64,000 nucleotides of DNA, from NCBI RefSeq assembly GCF_014656435.1, contig NZ_BNCK01000003.1:124001-188000 (forward strand). The letters run 5' to 3'. Position 1 is the stretch's first letter. Every line of letters begins with the position of its first letter. The notes under the pieces were generated by a model that worked only from the letters and a program-made list of their open reading frames with translations, had not been told where the DNA came from and made no database searches. The position numbers were made by a program, and so were the translations under genes. This DNA is from Thalassotalea marina. Lineage in GTDB: Bacteria; Pseudomonadota; Gammaproteobacteria; Enterobacterales; Alteromonadaceae. Below, piece after piece: positions 28,547 through 38,701 of the stretch.

Positions 28547-29790
28547 TAGAAAAATGTCTCGATTTGTTGATGAATAACATAATTCTCATCGGCAATATTA
28601 ATAAAACGCCACTTGTCCATGGTTAAACAAGGGTGAGAAGTGGAAAAGACAATGATATCACCCACTTTCACATCATCATCAGCATGGGTTTTCACCATTA
28701 AATGTTGATCCATAATTTTTACTGACTGCCAATGTGAAGGTACTGTTTTAGGCGCACTATCACCGGACCTGAAATGTAATTCAGGGGTAGGTAAACCGGC
28801 ATCAAAAGCCGCATCTCGTTTACCAAAACCAATGATCATTAACCCCGGCTCTGGCACTGAATGCACATAGGCCCAAATGGTTAAACTTGACACTAAATCA
28901 CCACCGATATCACAAGCCAGTTGACTGCGCGACATCACACTCTGCTGTGCATCTTGATAAATGCCAGTATCGTGAATTAAGTAACAGCCCGGACGGATAA
29001 CAGGCACAAAATCTATCGACGTATCCGTTGTTAGCTCTTTAGCAACTACATCATACCAAGCCGAACCAGCGCCAGTGATCAGCACCTGCTCAGCATCAAA
29101 CACCTTTTGACTAACAAGCTCCTGACAAAGCTGTTTTATCTCAGAAACAAATTCAACAATTTTTTGCTCAGCGTTATCGCCATGAATAACACCTTCATAA
29201 AAGCTAAGGCCAGCCAAGGAGATACTTGAATACTTTGTTATCACATCAACAAGCGCACTGACATCTTTGAGGTCTCGCCAGCCACAACGACCACCAGGCA
29301 CACCTATTTCTAACAGTACATTTATCGTCACTTGGTGTTGCTGGAAAAATTCGCCAAGCCAACGCAGATTATCAACAGAATCAACAAAGCAATAAAACTC
29401 AAAACTAGGATCTCTTAGAAGCTCGACTAGTTGTTCACAGTGATATTTACCAACCAACTGATTGGCCATAATCACGCGTCTAACACCATGCTGATAAGCA
29501 GAAATCACTTGAGGAATAGTCGCCAAACTGATCGCCCAAGCGCCGGTATCTAATTGTTGTTTAAACAGCGATGGCGACATAGTCGTTTTACCATGTGGCG
29601 CAAGCTTAACACCCGCTTGTTGACTAAAACGCTGCATCCATTGTGCATTTTGTTCTAATGCCGACTCACGTAGTACTGCTGCAGGTAACCCGACATCTTC
29701 CGCCAATAAATTCCAACCTTTATCGGCCAGCAATGTTTTATTACCAGTACCTTTATGGCTGTTAAACGCTCTATTTGAAGACACTGTCAC
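28546..29790 (-). CDS. PLP lyase of the D-serine dehydratase/D-threonine aldolase fold
   Basis: The 414-residue fold-type III PLP enzyme has the Schiff-base lysine K68 in PHGKTTMSP, an alanine-racemase-type barrel and a C-terminal D-serine dehydratase-like domain with the metal motif HPC (H386, C388). Such enzymes remove ammonia from or split D-configured beta-hydroxy amino acids. D-glucosaminate has that arrangement, and loss of water and ammonia would give 2-keto-3-deoxygluconate, the substrate of the kinase three genes on. The start is GTG with AAAGGA upstream. It is the first gene of the operon. D-serine or D-threonine as substrate remains possible. Confidence 0.83.
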   Translation of the reverse strand: MTVSSNRAFNSHKGTGNKTLLADKGWNLLAEDVGLPAAVLRESALEQNAQWMQRFSQQAGVKLAPHGKTTMSPSLFKQQLDTGAWAISLATIPQVISAYQHGVRRVIMANQLVGKYHCEQLVELLRDPSFEFYCFVDSVDNLRWLGEFFQQHQVTINVLLEIGVPGGRCGWRDLKDVSALVDVITKYSSISLAGLSFYEGVIHGDNAEQKIVEFVSEIKQLCQELVSQKVFDAEQVLITGAGSAWYDVVAKELTTDTSIDFVPVIRPGCYLIHDTGIYQDAQQSVMSRSQLACDIGGDLVSSLTIWAYVHSVPEPGLMIIGFGKRDAAFDAGLPTPELHFRSGDSAPKTVPSHWQSVKIMDQHLMVKTHADDDVKVGDIIVFSTSHPCLTMDKWRFINIADENYVIHQQIETFF

Positions 29791-29804
29791 TATCCTTTCT
29801 AAAA

Positions 29805-29856
29805 AATGTTACTTTTTATCATTAGATATGATTTATATTTGGTAATTTATAACATT
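29805..29856. promoter_or_regulatory. Inverted repeat upstream of the oxidised-sugar operon
   Basis: AATGTTAC (29805-29812) and ATAACATT (29849-29856) are inverted copies (seven of eight match) in a very AT-rich region 15 to 66 bases before the operon's GTG start. It is a candidate RpiR-family binding region. No clear -35/-10 pair stands out. Confidence 0.4.
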
Positions 29857-29961
29857 CTTTATTTAGCGCTGTCTAGTTAGTTAACTTAAGGTTAGCAATA
29901 GAAACAGAGACAAACCATATAAAACAATAACTTAGATTTTTCTACGCCAATAGAATTTGCG

Positions 29962-30909
29962 TTAACTGGTGAGTTGTGAGGTAAGTAATTTGGCAAACAA
30001 GTTTGCTGGCTGTTCGATATTAATATGATTGCTATAAACTAAGTGCCAATAAACTTTTAACCCTTGTTTACCCAACGGAATTTGCACCACATCATCAGCC
30101 TTTGATTGACTCAAAAAGCTAGATAATTGTCGTTTTGAAAAAATAGATAAACCCAAGTTTTCTTTTACCAAGGTTAAAATGGCGTCATTAAACCCCACTT
30201 GTAATACCTTTTTGGGCAATATAGCCGCTGGTTGAAAAAACAGCTCAAACTCTCGATCTTTTTCGGGCACCGTTGAATTAGTCACATATGTTTGATCAGC
30301 AAAGTCCTCTGCGACTAAAAACGCTTTGTTAGCATCCTTATGATGTTTAGAAACACAAGCAACCAACTCATCTTCAACAATTGCAACTGTGGTGAATTGC
30401 TGTCTGTCGACATCAAACTGTGGTTTTCCCGTTGATAGTATCGCCATATCAACTTCGTGTTCTGCCAATGCGGCCAATGGCCTAATTGAAGACTGAGAAG
30501 TAATTTCCACTTCAATATTCGGTAAGGTTTGATTGAAACCTTTTAGCACCCCAGGCAACCAAGAAAACGACGCATAATGAGGTACACTAACACGCAATAC
30601 TTGCTCCACACCGTCGGTTAACCTAGAAATATCATGTTCAGCAATGGCGAGCTCTTTTAATATTTTTTTCGCCGACACTAACAAACGCTGCCCAGCATTA
30701 GTCATAAAAATACGACGACCACGTCGATAAAATAACTGGGTATTTAAGCGGCGCTCTGCCTCCCGAATACGATTAGTTAATGCGGGTTGGGTAATAAAAA
30801 GCGCTTGAGCGGCTTCCTTGACCGTTTCGTGTTTTTCTAGCTGACAAATCATCTTTAAATGACTAATTGAAAGCTGACTTCTTGATATATCCATGGCGCT
30901 CAAATTCAT
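29962..30909 (-). CDS. LysR-family regulator, probable kynurenine-pathway regulator
   Basis: The 315-residue protein has the LysR winged helix (LKMICQLEKHETVKEAAQALFITQPALTNRIREAERRL...LFYRRGRR) and an effector-binding domain. It lies 60 bases behind the TDO gene and is probably the end of that operon. The palindrome K2 overlaps its first ATG; a second in-frame ATG at 30894 would leave K2 just upstream, and neither has a strong ribosome-binding site. It is the best candidate for the protein that binds K1, K2 and K3. The inducer is unknown; kynurenine or anthranilate-type compounds are likely. Confidence 0.88.
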   Translation of the reverse strand: MNLSAMDISRSQLSISHLKMICQLEKHETVKEAAQALFITQPALTNRIREAERRLNTQLFYRRGRRIFMTNAGQRLLVSAKKILKELAIAEHDISRLTDGVEQVLRVSVPHYASFSWLPGVLKGFNQTLPNIEVEITSQSSIRPLAALAEHEVDMAILSTGKPQFDVDRQQFTTVAIVEDELVACVSKHHKDANKAFLVAEDFADQTYVTNSTVPEKDREFELFFQPAAILPKKVLQVGFNDAILTLVKENLGLSIFSKRQLSSFLSQSKADDVVQIPLGKQGLKVYWHLVYSNHINIEQPANLFAKLLTSQLTS

Positions 30910-30923
30910 TCAAACATTGAATG
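30907..30923. promoter_or_regulatory. LysR-type operator K2 (over the regulator's start codon)
   Basis: CATTCAAACATTGAATG is a perfect palindrome with seven-base arms and a three-base spacer, the same core as K1. It covers the first possible start codon of the LysR gene, which suggests autorepression. Confidence 0.65.
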
Positions 30924-30969
30924 AGTCTACCTTAAAAAAATAGTTTTTTATTATCTTTTTTTACGTAGA

Positions 30970-31821
30970 TTATAAATGAGTACGCAGCTCAAATAACTCA
31001 GGAAAAAAGCTTATATCTAGCGCTTTTTTCAAGAAACTCACCCCACTTGAGCCACCGGTCCCCATTTTATTGCCAATGATCCGCTGCACTGTGTACATAT
31101 GTTTAAAGCGCCACTGTTGAAAGGCATCTTCAATATCTATGAGCTTTTCAGCCAGTTCGTAGAGTTCAAAATGTGTATCGGCTTGACGATAAACCGTTAA
31201 CCACGCTTGCAGCACTGATTCATTTTTTTGATAAGGCTTGGAAAAGTCACGCTTTAATACGCAGTCATCTATTTTCATACCTTGTTGTGCCAGCACGTTA
31301 ATGACTTCTTCATATAAACTCGGCGCTTCTAGTACCGCTTTCAGTTCTTGATACACTGGCTCGTTTGACTGGTGTACTTTGAGTAGATCAGCATTTTTAT
31401 TGCCCAGCAAAAACTCAAGTTTGCGATAACCATAAGATTGAAAACCCGATGAGTGACCCAAGTCATCACGAAATTGCAAATAATCAACCGGGGTTAATGT
31501 CGATAATATTTGCCAAGATTGTGTTAACTGGTTAAGGATCTGTTTTACCCGTGAAATCACCTTAAACGCATGACCAAAATCGGCTTGTTTGATGTTTTCA
31601 AGCGCCGCGGTTAATTCGTGCCCTGCGAGTTTTAACCAAAGTTCGCTAGTTTGATGAATAGTGATAAACAACATTTCATCATGTTGATTTGATAACGGTT
31701 TTTGTGCCGACAATATTTGGTCTAAATGTAAATAGTCGCCGTAAGACATGTCATTGTTAAAGTCAGTATGAATTGATTCTTCTAACTCGCGATAATTTTT
31801 ATTGTGATGCGGACAAGACAT
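30970..31821 (-). CDS. kynA: Tryptophan 2,3-dioxygenase
   Basis: Haem enzyme opening the indole ring of L-tryptophan to N-formylkynurenine. The 283-residue protein has active-site H56 in FITIHQTSELWLK, haem ligand H241 in FKHMYTVQRIIG and the C-terminal GTGGSSG loop that closes over the substrate. Length matches bacterial TDO. It is the last catabolic gene of the operon, after KMO, and the reaction it catalyses is the first of the pathway. Confidence 0.96.
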   Translation of the reverse strand: MSCPHHNKNYRELEESIHTDFNNDMSYGDYLHLDQILSAQKPLSNQHDEMLFITIHQTSELWLKLAGHELTAALENIKQADFGHAFKVISRVKQILNQLTQSWQILSTLTPVDYLQFRDDLGHSSGFQSYGYRKLEFLLGNKNADLLKVHQSNEPVYQELKAVLEAPSLYEEVINVLAQQGMKIDDCVLKRDFSKPYQKNESVLQAWLTVYRQADTHFELYELAEKLIDIEDAFQQWRFKHMYTVQRIIGNKMGTGGSSGVSFLKKALDISFFPELFELRTHL

Positions 31822-31838
31822 GATGTTCTCCTAGTAGC

Positions 31839-33203
31839 TTAACTTAAGCGCTGATTGGCAAGGGCAAATAAATGTCGATATACACCGTCGTCTTGCCAAC
31901 ATTCATGGATGTTAGGCATCGCCATGATTTGATCCATAATGTCATTTTGTATATCACCAACAGAAAGTGCGGTTTTATAGGGTATATCAGGTGAGAAAGT
32001 CACCATAGAGTATAAAGGTACCCATAATTCGGGATGGCGACGTTGAAATTCCGCTTCAATTTTTTTACGTAATAAAAAGTTAGCATCACCCGCTTTATCA
32101 CTCATCTCGGTAAAGTTACGTTTGGCTAATTCAATAATGGCATCACCATTTTCTTTGCGCTCAAGTTGATACGCCGCCAAAATCTCTGGCCAGTTATCTT
32201 CATATTGATCAACTAACTCAGCCAGTACACGGCAATCCTCAAAACCGCAATTCATGCCCTGACCATAAAAAGGCACCATGGCATGGGCTGCATCACCGAT
32301 TAATGCTACGGCATCATTCACCACCCAAGGATAAATATGAACCAAACACAGTGGCGCTGCCGCTTTTGCCATAAACTGCTCAACAGGGTTTTCTAACAAA
32401 CCCATAGCATCAGCAAAATACTGATGAAAAAAGTCACTCACTTGTGACTTGTCTTGTAATGAACTAAATGACAGCGGACCTTCTAAATCCATAAACAACG
32501 TACAAGTAAATGAACCATCAGGGTTAGACAGGGCTATTAACATAAAGTCTTTTCGCGGCCAGATATGCAGGGCATTTTTATCCAACTGATGCTCGCCATT
32601 CTCACCTGCGGGAATAGACAACTCGATGTAACTGGTTGGCATATATTGCAAACTATAACTGATACGTTGTTTTGGCAGCTCCTGCATCAACCGCCTAACT
32701 TTTGAAAATGCACCATCAGCACCAAACATAATATCGGTTTGATGATTGATCTGTTGATTTGCATCATTCAAATAAAGTGCAGTGTTGTTATCAAAATTGT
32801 ACTGTGTCAAACGGTGTGAAAAATGCACACGCACCTTATCTTGTTGCTCTGCTAAGGTAATAAGTTGTTCATTGATACCAGAGCGAGATACCGACCAAAT
32901 CGCTTGGCCTTCTTGGCCATATGGTTGTGTGGTTAAGTTACCTGCCAAGTCATGCATGACTCGGCGATACATAGGAATAGCGTTATCACGAATTTCTTGG
33001 TCAATACCAACCGCATTTAACGCTTTCCAGCCACGGTCAGACAAAGCCAAGTTGATCGACTTCCCCTGATAGATATTGGTTTGTCTAGAATCAGGACGAG
33101 ATTCAAATAAGTCGATCGCATAACCTCGCTTAGCTAACATTAATGCTAACAGCGCACCAACAGGGCCTGCGCCATTGATAGCAATATTCGGTTTAGCGCT
33201 CAT
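31839..33203 (-). CDS. kmo: Kynurenine 3-monooxygenase
   Basis: FAD enzyme hydroxylating kynurenine to 3-hydroxykynurenine with NADPH and O2. The 454-residue protein has the N-terminal Rossmann motif [19 protein letters not shown], the FAD motif [23 protein letters not shown] and a hydrophobic C-terminal region. Its start overlaps the kynU stop by 11 bases, so the two are coupled. It directs the pathway to 3-hydroxyanthranilate rather than anthranilate. Confidence 0.95.
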   Translation of the reverse strand: MSAKPNIAINGAGPVGALLALMLAKRGYAIDLFESRPDSRQTNIYQGKSINLALSDRGWKALNAVGIDQEIRDNAIPMYRRVMHDLAGNLTTQPYGQEGQAIWSVSRSGINEQLITLAEQQDKVRVHFSHRLTQYNFDNNTALYLNDANQQINHQTDIMFGADGAFSKVRRLMQELPKQRISYSLQYMPTSYIELSIPAGENGEHQLDKNALHIWPRKDFMLIALSNPDGSFTCTLFMDLEGPLSFSSLQDKSQVSDFFHQYFADAMGLLENPVEQFMAKAAAPLCLVHIYPWVVNDAVALIGDAAHAMVPFYGQGMNCGFEDCRVLAELVDQYEDNWPEILAAYQLERKENGDAIIELAKRNFTEMSDKAGDANFLLRKKIEAEFQRRHPELWVPLYSMVTFSPDIPYKTALSVGDIQNDIMDQIMAMPNIHECWQDDGVYRHLFALANQRLS

Positions 33204-34485
33204 GTTGATACTCCCTCAGCAAGGTGTTTAAACGACAGCCAAATTGATAGACATCTTCAAACGAGTTATACAGAGGTACAGGCGCTAAACGCACCACATC
33301 TGGCTCACGAAAATCGGCAATAACGCCGGCATTGGTTAACGCTTGGAAAAATGACTTATCAGTGCCAATAAGTTTTACCGATAATTGACAGCCTCTTTGC
33401 ATAGGCTCAATAGGTGTAATAATTTGCAGCTTAATATGCTCAAACTTTGCCACGACATCATTAAAAACAAATTCTAAAAAGGCAGTGAGTTTTAAACTTT
33501 TTGCCCGTAAGTTTTCAATGCCTGCTTGGGCAAAAATATCGAGTGAACTTTTTAACACCGCCATGCCCATAATCGGTACATTACTCAGTTGCCACCCCTC
33601 TGCCCCCGACATAGGTTCAAAGGTATTTTCCATTAAAAAGCGACGCTCTTTGTTGTGTCCCCACCAGCCGCCAAATCGAGGAATGCTTGTATCTTGTCCG
33701 TGCTTATCATGAACGAAAATACCGCCGACATTACCTGCGCTACCATTTAAATATTTGTAGGTACACCATGCAGCAAAATCTACCTGCCAATCATGTAAAT
33801 GAAGTGGCACATTACCAACGGCGTGAGCTAAATCAAAACCAGCCAGCGCACCAACATCATGGGCTGCTTGTGTCAGTTTCTTCATATCAAACAGCTGACC
33901 GGTAAAATAATTCACCCCACCAAAAAACACTAAAGCCAACTCATCTTGGTGCTCAGCAATTGCATCTAAAATATCTTGTTCGTCAATTAGGTGCTGACCT
34001 TCACGTGGCGCGATTTCAATAATGGCATCATCAGGGTCAAAACCGTGGTGTCGTACTTGCGTTTCTAACAAATAACGATCTGATGGAAACATCTTTGCTT
34101 CGCTGATGATCTTGTATTTTTGTTTGGTCGGGCGATAAAAACTCACAAACAGCAAATGCAAATTGGTGGTCAGTGAATTCATACACACCACTTCGCTGTC
34201 ATTAGCACCAACAAGCTGAGCGCTGGCTGGAGTTAATAATTCATGATAACTCACCCATGGGTTTGTACCATAAAAATGTCCTTCAACACCCCACTTTGCC
34301 CAATCATTTAATTCTATGTCGAGATAATCTCTAGCCGCTTTGGGCTGTAAACCTAACGAATTACCGGTGAAATACAACACTTGTTGATCATTGATGATCG
34401 GGTGCAAAAATTGTTCACGATAATCGGCTAAAGTATCTTCACGGTCGAGTTGTTGCGCAAAAGCCAAAGTATTTTCAAAGGTCAT
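33193..34485 (-). CDS. kynU: Kynureninase
   Basis: PLP enzyme cleaving (3-hydroxy)kynurenine to (3-hydroxy)anthranilate and alanine. The 430-residue protein has the Schiff-base lysine K244 in [12 protein letters not shown], the conserved [12 protein letters not shown] segment and [10 protein letters not shown]. The ATG at 34485 gives MTFENTLAF, in line with other KynU starts; a start 51 bases upstream would overlap the ACMSD gene and lacks support. It lies 13 bases after ACMSD. Confidence 0.95.
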   Translation of the reverse strand: MTFENTLAFAQQLDREDTLADYREQFLHPIINDQQVLYFTGNSLGLQPKAARDYLDIELNDWAKWGVEGHFYGTNPWVSYHELLTPASAQLVGANDSEVVCMNSLTTNLHLLFVSFYRPTKQKYKIISEAKMFPSDRYLLETQVRHHGFDPDDAIIEIAPREGQHLIDEQDILDAIAEHQDELALVFFGGVNYFTGQLFDMKKLTQAAHDVGALAGFDLAHAVGNVPLHLHDWQVDFAAWCTYKYLNGSAGNVGGIFVHDKHGQDTSIPRFGGWWGHNKERRFLMENTFEPMSGAEGWQLSNVPIMGMAVLKSSLDIFAQAGIENLRAKSLKLTAFLEFVFNDVVAKFEHIKLQIITPIEPMQRGCQLSVKLIGTDKSFFQALTNAGVIADFREPDVVRLAPVPLYNSFEDVYQFGCRLNTLLREYQHER

Positions 34486-34498
34486 GATAAGTCTCGTA

Positions 34499-35523
34499 TC
34501 AATTAGCTTGGGGAAGTGAAAAAAACTGCCTAGCATTGTCAGCCAGTAATTGCTGTTTTTGTTGCTTGGATAAATCTGGTGCGGTTTTAATTAACTGCCC
34601 CATTTGTTGTTCACCCAGTGGGAAAGGGTAATCTGTGCCAAACAATAACTTGTCTGTGGTCATTTTCTTAACCAATAGGGTTAATGCATCATGGTCGAAC
34701 ACAGCAGTATCTAGGTAAAAACGGTCAAGGTAATAACTGGGTGGATGCGCTGATTTACCCCGTGCAATATCACGATGTAACCAAGCATTTTCTAATCGCC
34801 CTAACAAAAAGGCAAACGCACCTCCGCCGTGGGCAAAACATATTTTCAAATCTCGGCTGACTCGGTCAAACCCGCCACCCAAGATCATAGACACAATAGA
34901 CAATTGTGTTTCAGCTGGCATGCCAACCGTCCAGCCCATCATATAATCTTTGGTGCGCTCTGCTGCCATCATGTCCCAAGGGTGGACAAATACAGGAATA
35001 TGCTCAGCGGCACAATGCTGCAAAAAAGTGAGCACTGCTTCATCATCCATGTTTTTATTACCGACATGGTTGCCAATTTGAATACCAACATGGCCAGATG
35101 CCATCGCTCTGCTCGCTTCTTTACATGCGGTATCGGCACATTGCAAGGGCACTTGTGCCATAGCGAATAGCCGCCCTTGCCCTTGTTGACATATTTCAAG
35201 CGCCGCGTCGTTAAATAACTGAGCGCAATAAAGTGCTTGTTCAACCGGTTTTTGGTAAGCAAATAAAATGGGCGTGGCAGAAATAATTTGTTGGCTGACA
35301 CCTTGAGCATCCATTTCAGCTAATCGAACTTGTGGATCCCAGCAAGCAGCATAAATAGGACGAAAAGCTTTATCCCCTTTCATCAACATGGCTTTGCTGT
35401 AACCGCTTTCATTCTTATCATTGTCGCTGTGTTTTAGCCATGGCCAGTCGTCACCACCAAACTTGTCTTGCAGACTTGGCCAAGTTTTTGGAAAAAAATG
35501 AGAGTGAATATCTACCACTTGCA

Positions 35524-35524
<1 letters not shown>
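34499..35524 (-). CDS. nbaD: 2-amino-3-carboxymuconate-6-semialdehyde decarboxylase (ACMSD)
   Basis: Zinc amidohydrolase-fold decarboxylase turning ACMS into 2-aminomuconate 6-semialdehyde, so preventing its cyclisation to quinolinate. Metal ligands H7 and H9 (DIHSHFFP), H181 (VHPWDMM), H232 (FAHGGG) and D298 (GTDYPF) are all present in the 341-residue protein. Its ATG overlaps the HAAO stop by one base (TAATG), a sign of tight coupling. Confidence 0.95.
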
Positions 35525-36093
<569 letters not shown>

Positions 36094-36522
36094 TTACTTT
36101 TCACTATTTAACGGCTTATAAGCCACCGCTTTGCACTCAATAAGTAAGTGTGGATGTGGTAATTGATGCACGGCAACGGTGGTTCGAGTCGGCCCATCAA
36201 AGTCAAAAAATTCAGCATAGACTTCGTTATAACCTTTAAAATCGTTCATGTTGACCAAGAAGGTACTGATTTCCACCAAGTCTGATAGCTTTGCATCAAC
36301 TGATTGTAAAATGTCGCGAATGTTTTCGATCACCGCTTTGGTTTGTGCACGAATATCTAAATTAGTCGCGCCAAATTCATCCACTTCGACACCAGCAAAA
36401 CTATTATCTGGCCTGCGCGAACTGGTACCAGAAATATAGATAAAATCACCCGCTCGTTTGACGTGAGGAAACTTGCCTCGTGGCACAGCTTTTTCTGTTA
36501 ATACTTTACTTTCAATTGTCAT
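36094..36522 (-). CDS. nbaF: 2-aminomuconate deaminase (RidA fold)
   Basis: Hydrolyses 2-aminomuconate to 4-oxalocrotonate and ammonia. The 142-residue protein is a RidA-fold member with the conserved arginine in [11 protein letters not shown], and it equals the length of known aminomuconate deaminases. It lies three bases after the AMSDH stop and 12 before HAAO. Function is assigned from the family and from its place between AMSDH and HAAO; it could otherwise be a general RidA protein. Confidence 0.85.
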   Translation of the reverse strand: MTIESKVLTEKAVPRGKFPHVKRAGDFIYISGTSSRRPDNSFAGVEVDEFGATNLDIRAQTKAVIENIRDILQSVDAKLSDLVEISTFLVNMNDFKGYNEVYAEFFDFDGPTRTTVAVHQLPHPHLLIECKAVAYKPLNSEK

Positions 36523-36525
36523 AGA

Positions 36526-37986
36526 TTATTCCTCATCAACCTTGATGCAGATATTGACTGGTTCGCTGTAAAAGCGCATCGAATGCATGCCACCTTCTCG
36601 ACCAATGCCAGATAGTTTCACGCCACCAAAGGGCGTTCTTAAATCACGTAAAAACCAGGTGTTGACCCAAACAAGGCCAACGTCTATTTGTGGCGCAACT
36701 CGATGAGCGCGAGATAGGTTTTCTGTCCAAATGGCACACGCTAAGCCATAACGTGAGTTATTGGCACGTGTTATCACTTCTTGTTCGTCATCAAAAGGCG
36801 AAACGTGGCAAATCGGGCCAAAAATCTCCTCTTGGTTTATCGGGTCATCATCCGATAAACCACAGATAACGGTAGGTTCAATAAAACAACCGTTATCTCG
36901 TTCATCATCAAAGCGCGGCACACCTCCCCCGGTAATGACCTCTGCCCCTTTTTCTTTTGCTTGTTGGTAATAAGACAGAACCTTTTGTTGATGATGTTTA
37001 GAAACTAATGGCCCGATAAGCACGTTTGGCTCTTTGGGATAACCTATTTTTATATTTTCTGCGTGTTGTTTAAGTTGCTCAATAAAGCTTGTGTAAATAG
37101 AGCGATGAACAAACACTCGCTCAGTACACAAACATACTTGCCCACAGTTGGTAAACGTAGAACGGGCAACCCCAGCAACAGCTTTGTTTAAATCGGCGTC
37201 TTCAAAAACGATAGCGGCATTTTTGCCACCAAGTTCAAAAGAAATAGGCTTAACACTAGGCGCTACCGCTCGCATAATATGCTGCCCAGTGGCAGATGCG
37301 CCGGTAAAGGTAACGGCATCAACCCCTGCGTGTTGGGTTAACATATCGCCAATATTTTTGCCTCTGCCTAAAATTAAGTTAAATACCCCCGTTGGTATAC
37401 CAACGTCATGCATGACTTGAGCAAGTAAAAAAGCAGTTGATGAGGTTTCTTCAGACGGTTTTAAAATGACACAATTGCCACAAGCTAATGCGGGAGCGAC
37501 CTTCCATGTCGCTAATAACAAAGGTAAATTCCAAGGTGAGATCACAGCGATAACACCTAAAGGTTTATTCACTGAATAGTTGATCGCTTTCTCGCCTGTC
37601 GCCGTTTCTGTGACAAAGGTTTCACCGTGATCAAATTTCACCATGTCAGCAAAGGTTCTAAAATTTGCTGCTCCCCTTGGAATATCAATGGTTTGTACTT
37701 GGTGCATCGACTTACCGGTGTCGCTAATCTCTGCTTCAATAAATTCGTCAATTCGCGCTTCAATGCCATCGGCGACCTTATGCAATAACGCACTGCGTTG
37801 ATTAACCGACATTTTTCCCCACTCGCCAGTTAGCGCTTGACGAGCGGCCGCAACCGCTTGGTCAATTTGATCTTGATCTGCTTCGGCAATATCAGCAATT
37901 TTTTCACCATTAACTGGGTTAATATTGTCAAAATAACAACGACTTGAGACAAATTGTCCAGCGATATAGCAATCAAGTTTATCCAT
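36526..37986 (-). CDS. nbaE: 2-aminomuconate 6-semialdehyde dehydrogenase
   Basis: NAD-dependent aldehyde dehydrogenase oxidising the ACMSD product to 2-aminomuconate. The 486-residue protein has the glutamate motif FELGGKNAAIVFEDADL and the catalytic cysteine in FTNCGQVCLCTERV. It is the first gene of the kynurenine operon and should be transcribed from the promoter near 38036 below operator K3. The ATG at 37986 (MDKLDCYIAGQF) is chosen over an upstream TTG. Confidence 0.92.
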   Translation of the reverse strand: MDKLDCYIAGQFVSSRCYFDNINPVNGEKIADIAEADQDQIDQAVAAARQALTGEWGKMSVNQRSALLHKVADGIEARIDEFIEAEISDTGKSMHQVQTIDIPRGAANFRTFADMVKFDHGETFVTETATGEKAINYSVNKPLGVIAVISPWNLPLLLATWKVAPALACGNCVILKPSEETSSTAFLLAQVMHDVGIPTGVFNLILGRGKNIGDMLTQHAGVDAVTFTGASATGQHIMRAVAPSVKPISFELGGKNAAIVFEDADLNKAVAGVARSTFTNCGQVCLCTERVFVHRSIYTSFIEQLKQHAENIKIGYPKEPNVLIGPLVSKHHQQKVLSYYQQAKEKGAEVITGGGVPRFDDERDNGCFIEPTVICGLSDDDPINQEEIFGPICHVSPFDDEQEVITRANNSRYGLACAIWTENLSRAHRVAPQIDVGLVWVNTWFLRDLRTPFGGVKLSGIGREGGMHSMRFYSEPVNICIKVDEE

Positions 37987-38035
37987 ATTAGGATCCCAAG
38001 CTCCCAGCAAGTGGCAGAATTAAGTGTAGTAGCTC

Positions 38036-38041
38036 AATGTA
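38036..38041 (-). promoter_or_regulatory. -10 element of the kynurenine operon
   Basis: TACATT on the minus strand, with no good -35. The predicted start of transcription near 38029 lies 65 bases from the centre of operator K3, the same geometry as at K1. Confidence 0.45.
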
Positions 38042-38085
38042 ACCGCAACAAACAATCAATAAAAATAGGTAAAAATAAACATTTA

Positions 38086-38102
38086 CATTCAATTAATGAA
38101 TG
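38086..38102. promoter_or_regulatory. LysR-type operator K3 (kynurenine operon)
   Basis: CATTCAATTAATGAATG: seven-base arms with one mismatch around a three-base spacer. With the flanks (ATTTA before, CAAAT after) the arms nearly match over 12 bases, as in K1. It lies about 100 bases before the AMSDH start codon. Confidence 0.7.
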
Positions 38103-38106
38103 CAAA

Positions 38107-38219
38107 TGATACCCAAACACACCACTTTGATACCTTTACATACCTTTATGATACCTTAAGGTAACAAAAAGGTTTGACTTGATGATACCTTAGGGTTACA
38201 TTGATACCCAGAGGTATCA
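38107..38219. promoter_or_regulatory. Array of TGATACC operators before the XRE operon
   Basis: TGATACC occurs at 38107, 38128, 38149, 38183 and 38202, with a decayed copy (ACATACC) at 38138. The first three are 21 bases apart. The later ones are full palindromes: TGATACCTTAAGGTAAC (38149-38165), TGATACCTTAGGGTTACA (38183-38200) and the perfect TGATACC-N4-GGTATCA (38202-38219). A -35-like TTGACT (38174-38179) and the -10 region near 38197-38202 lie inside the array. So the bound protein, probably the XRE regulator of the same operon, should repress. Confidence 0.7.
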
Positions 38220-38245
38220 AAAATCCATTTAAAGGAGTATTTATT

Positions 38246-38689
38246 ATGTGGAATGCCAATTTACAGGAAAAACATATTGCGATGATTGCAAAATCAAATG
38301 TGTGTTTAGGAGTAGCCATACTGTACTACCCCTTTCGCCATTATGTTGAAGCAATGATTGTCCCTGCTATTTCATCACTGCTGCTATGTGCTTTGATCAT
38401 CTTAGGGCTATTTTGGGCATGCAAGTCATCATCAAATCAGCCTTCAATGTGCGCACAATACACAGATGAGTATGTCAAAGGTGTACTGTTGCGATCATAC
38501 TACTGGACACTAAATGCAATTATTCCCTACTTAGCCTTGTTATGGTTTTCCGAAGGCTGGACGTATTGGTTAGGTGAGCCTGATATTTCGTTGGCAGGAC
38601 AAATTGGTTTTGGCTTAGTGTTATTGGTTCAAGGCAGCACTGCTTGTTGGTGGTTATTTAGAGATCAGCTGTCTACCAAAGAAGAATAA
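38246..38689 (+). CDS. Four-helix membrane protein, paralog of the next gene
   Basis: The 147-residue product has about four transmembrane helices (around residues 16-34, 38-56, 82-100 and 112-135) and a central YTDEYVKGVLLRSYYW segment. I know no named family. AAAGGAG lies before the ATG at 38246; an in-frame ATG 45 bases upstream falls inside the operator array and has no site. It shares length, topology and the (Y)(T/S)DEY(V/L)K motif with 38702-39145, so the two arose by duplication. Together with an XRE regulator it resembles small operons in which HTH proteins control membrane partners. Confidence 0.72.
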   Translation: MWNANLQEKHIAMIAKSNVCLGVAILYYPFRHYVEAMIVPAISSLLLCALIILGLFWACKSSSNQPSMCAQYTDEYVKGVLLRSYYWTLNAIIPYLALLWFSEGWTYWLGEPDISLAGQIGFGLVLLVQGSTACWWLFRDQLSTKEE

Positions 38690-38701
38690 GGAGCGATTAA
38701 A

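Noticed and set aside
28546-29790. Plain D-threonine aldolase or D-serine dehydratase
   Set aside because: The fold allows either, but the operon (deacetylase, RidA, KDG-type kinase, GH20) fits glucosaminate better. Kept as an alternative only.
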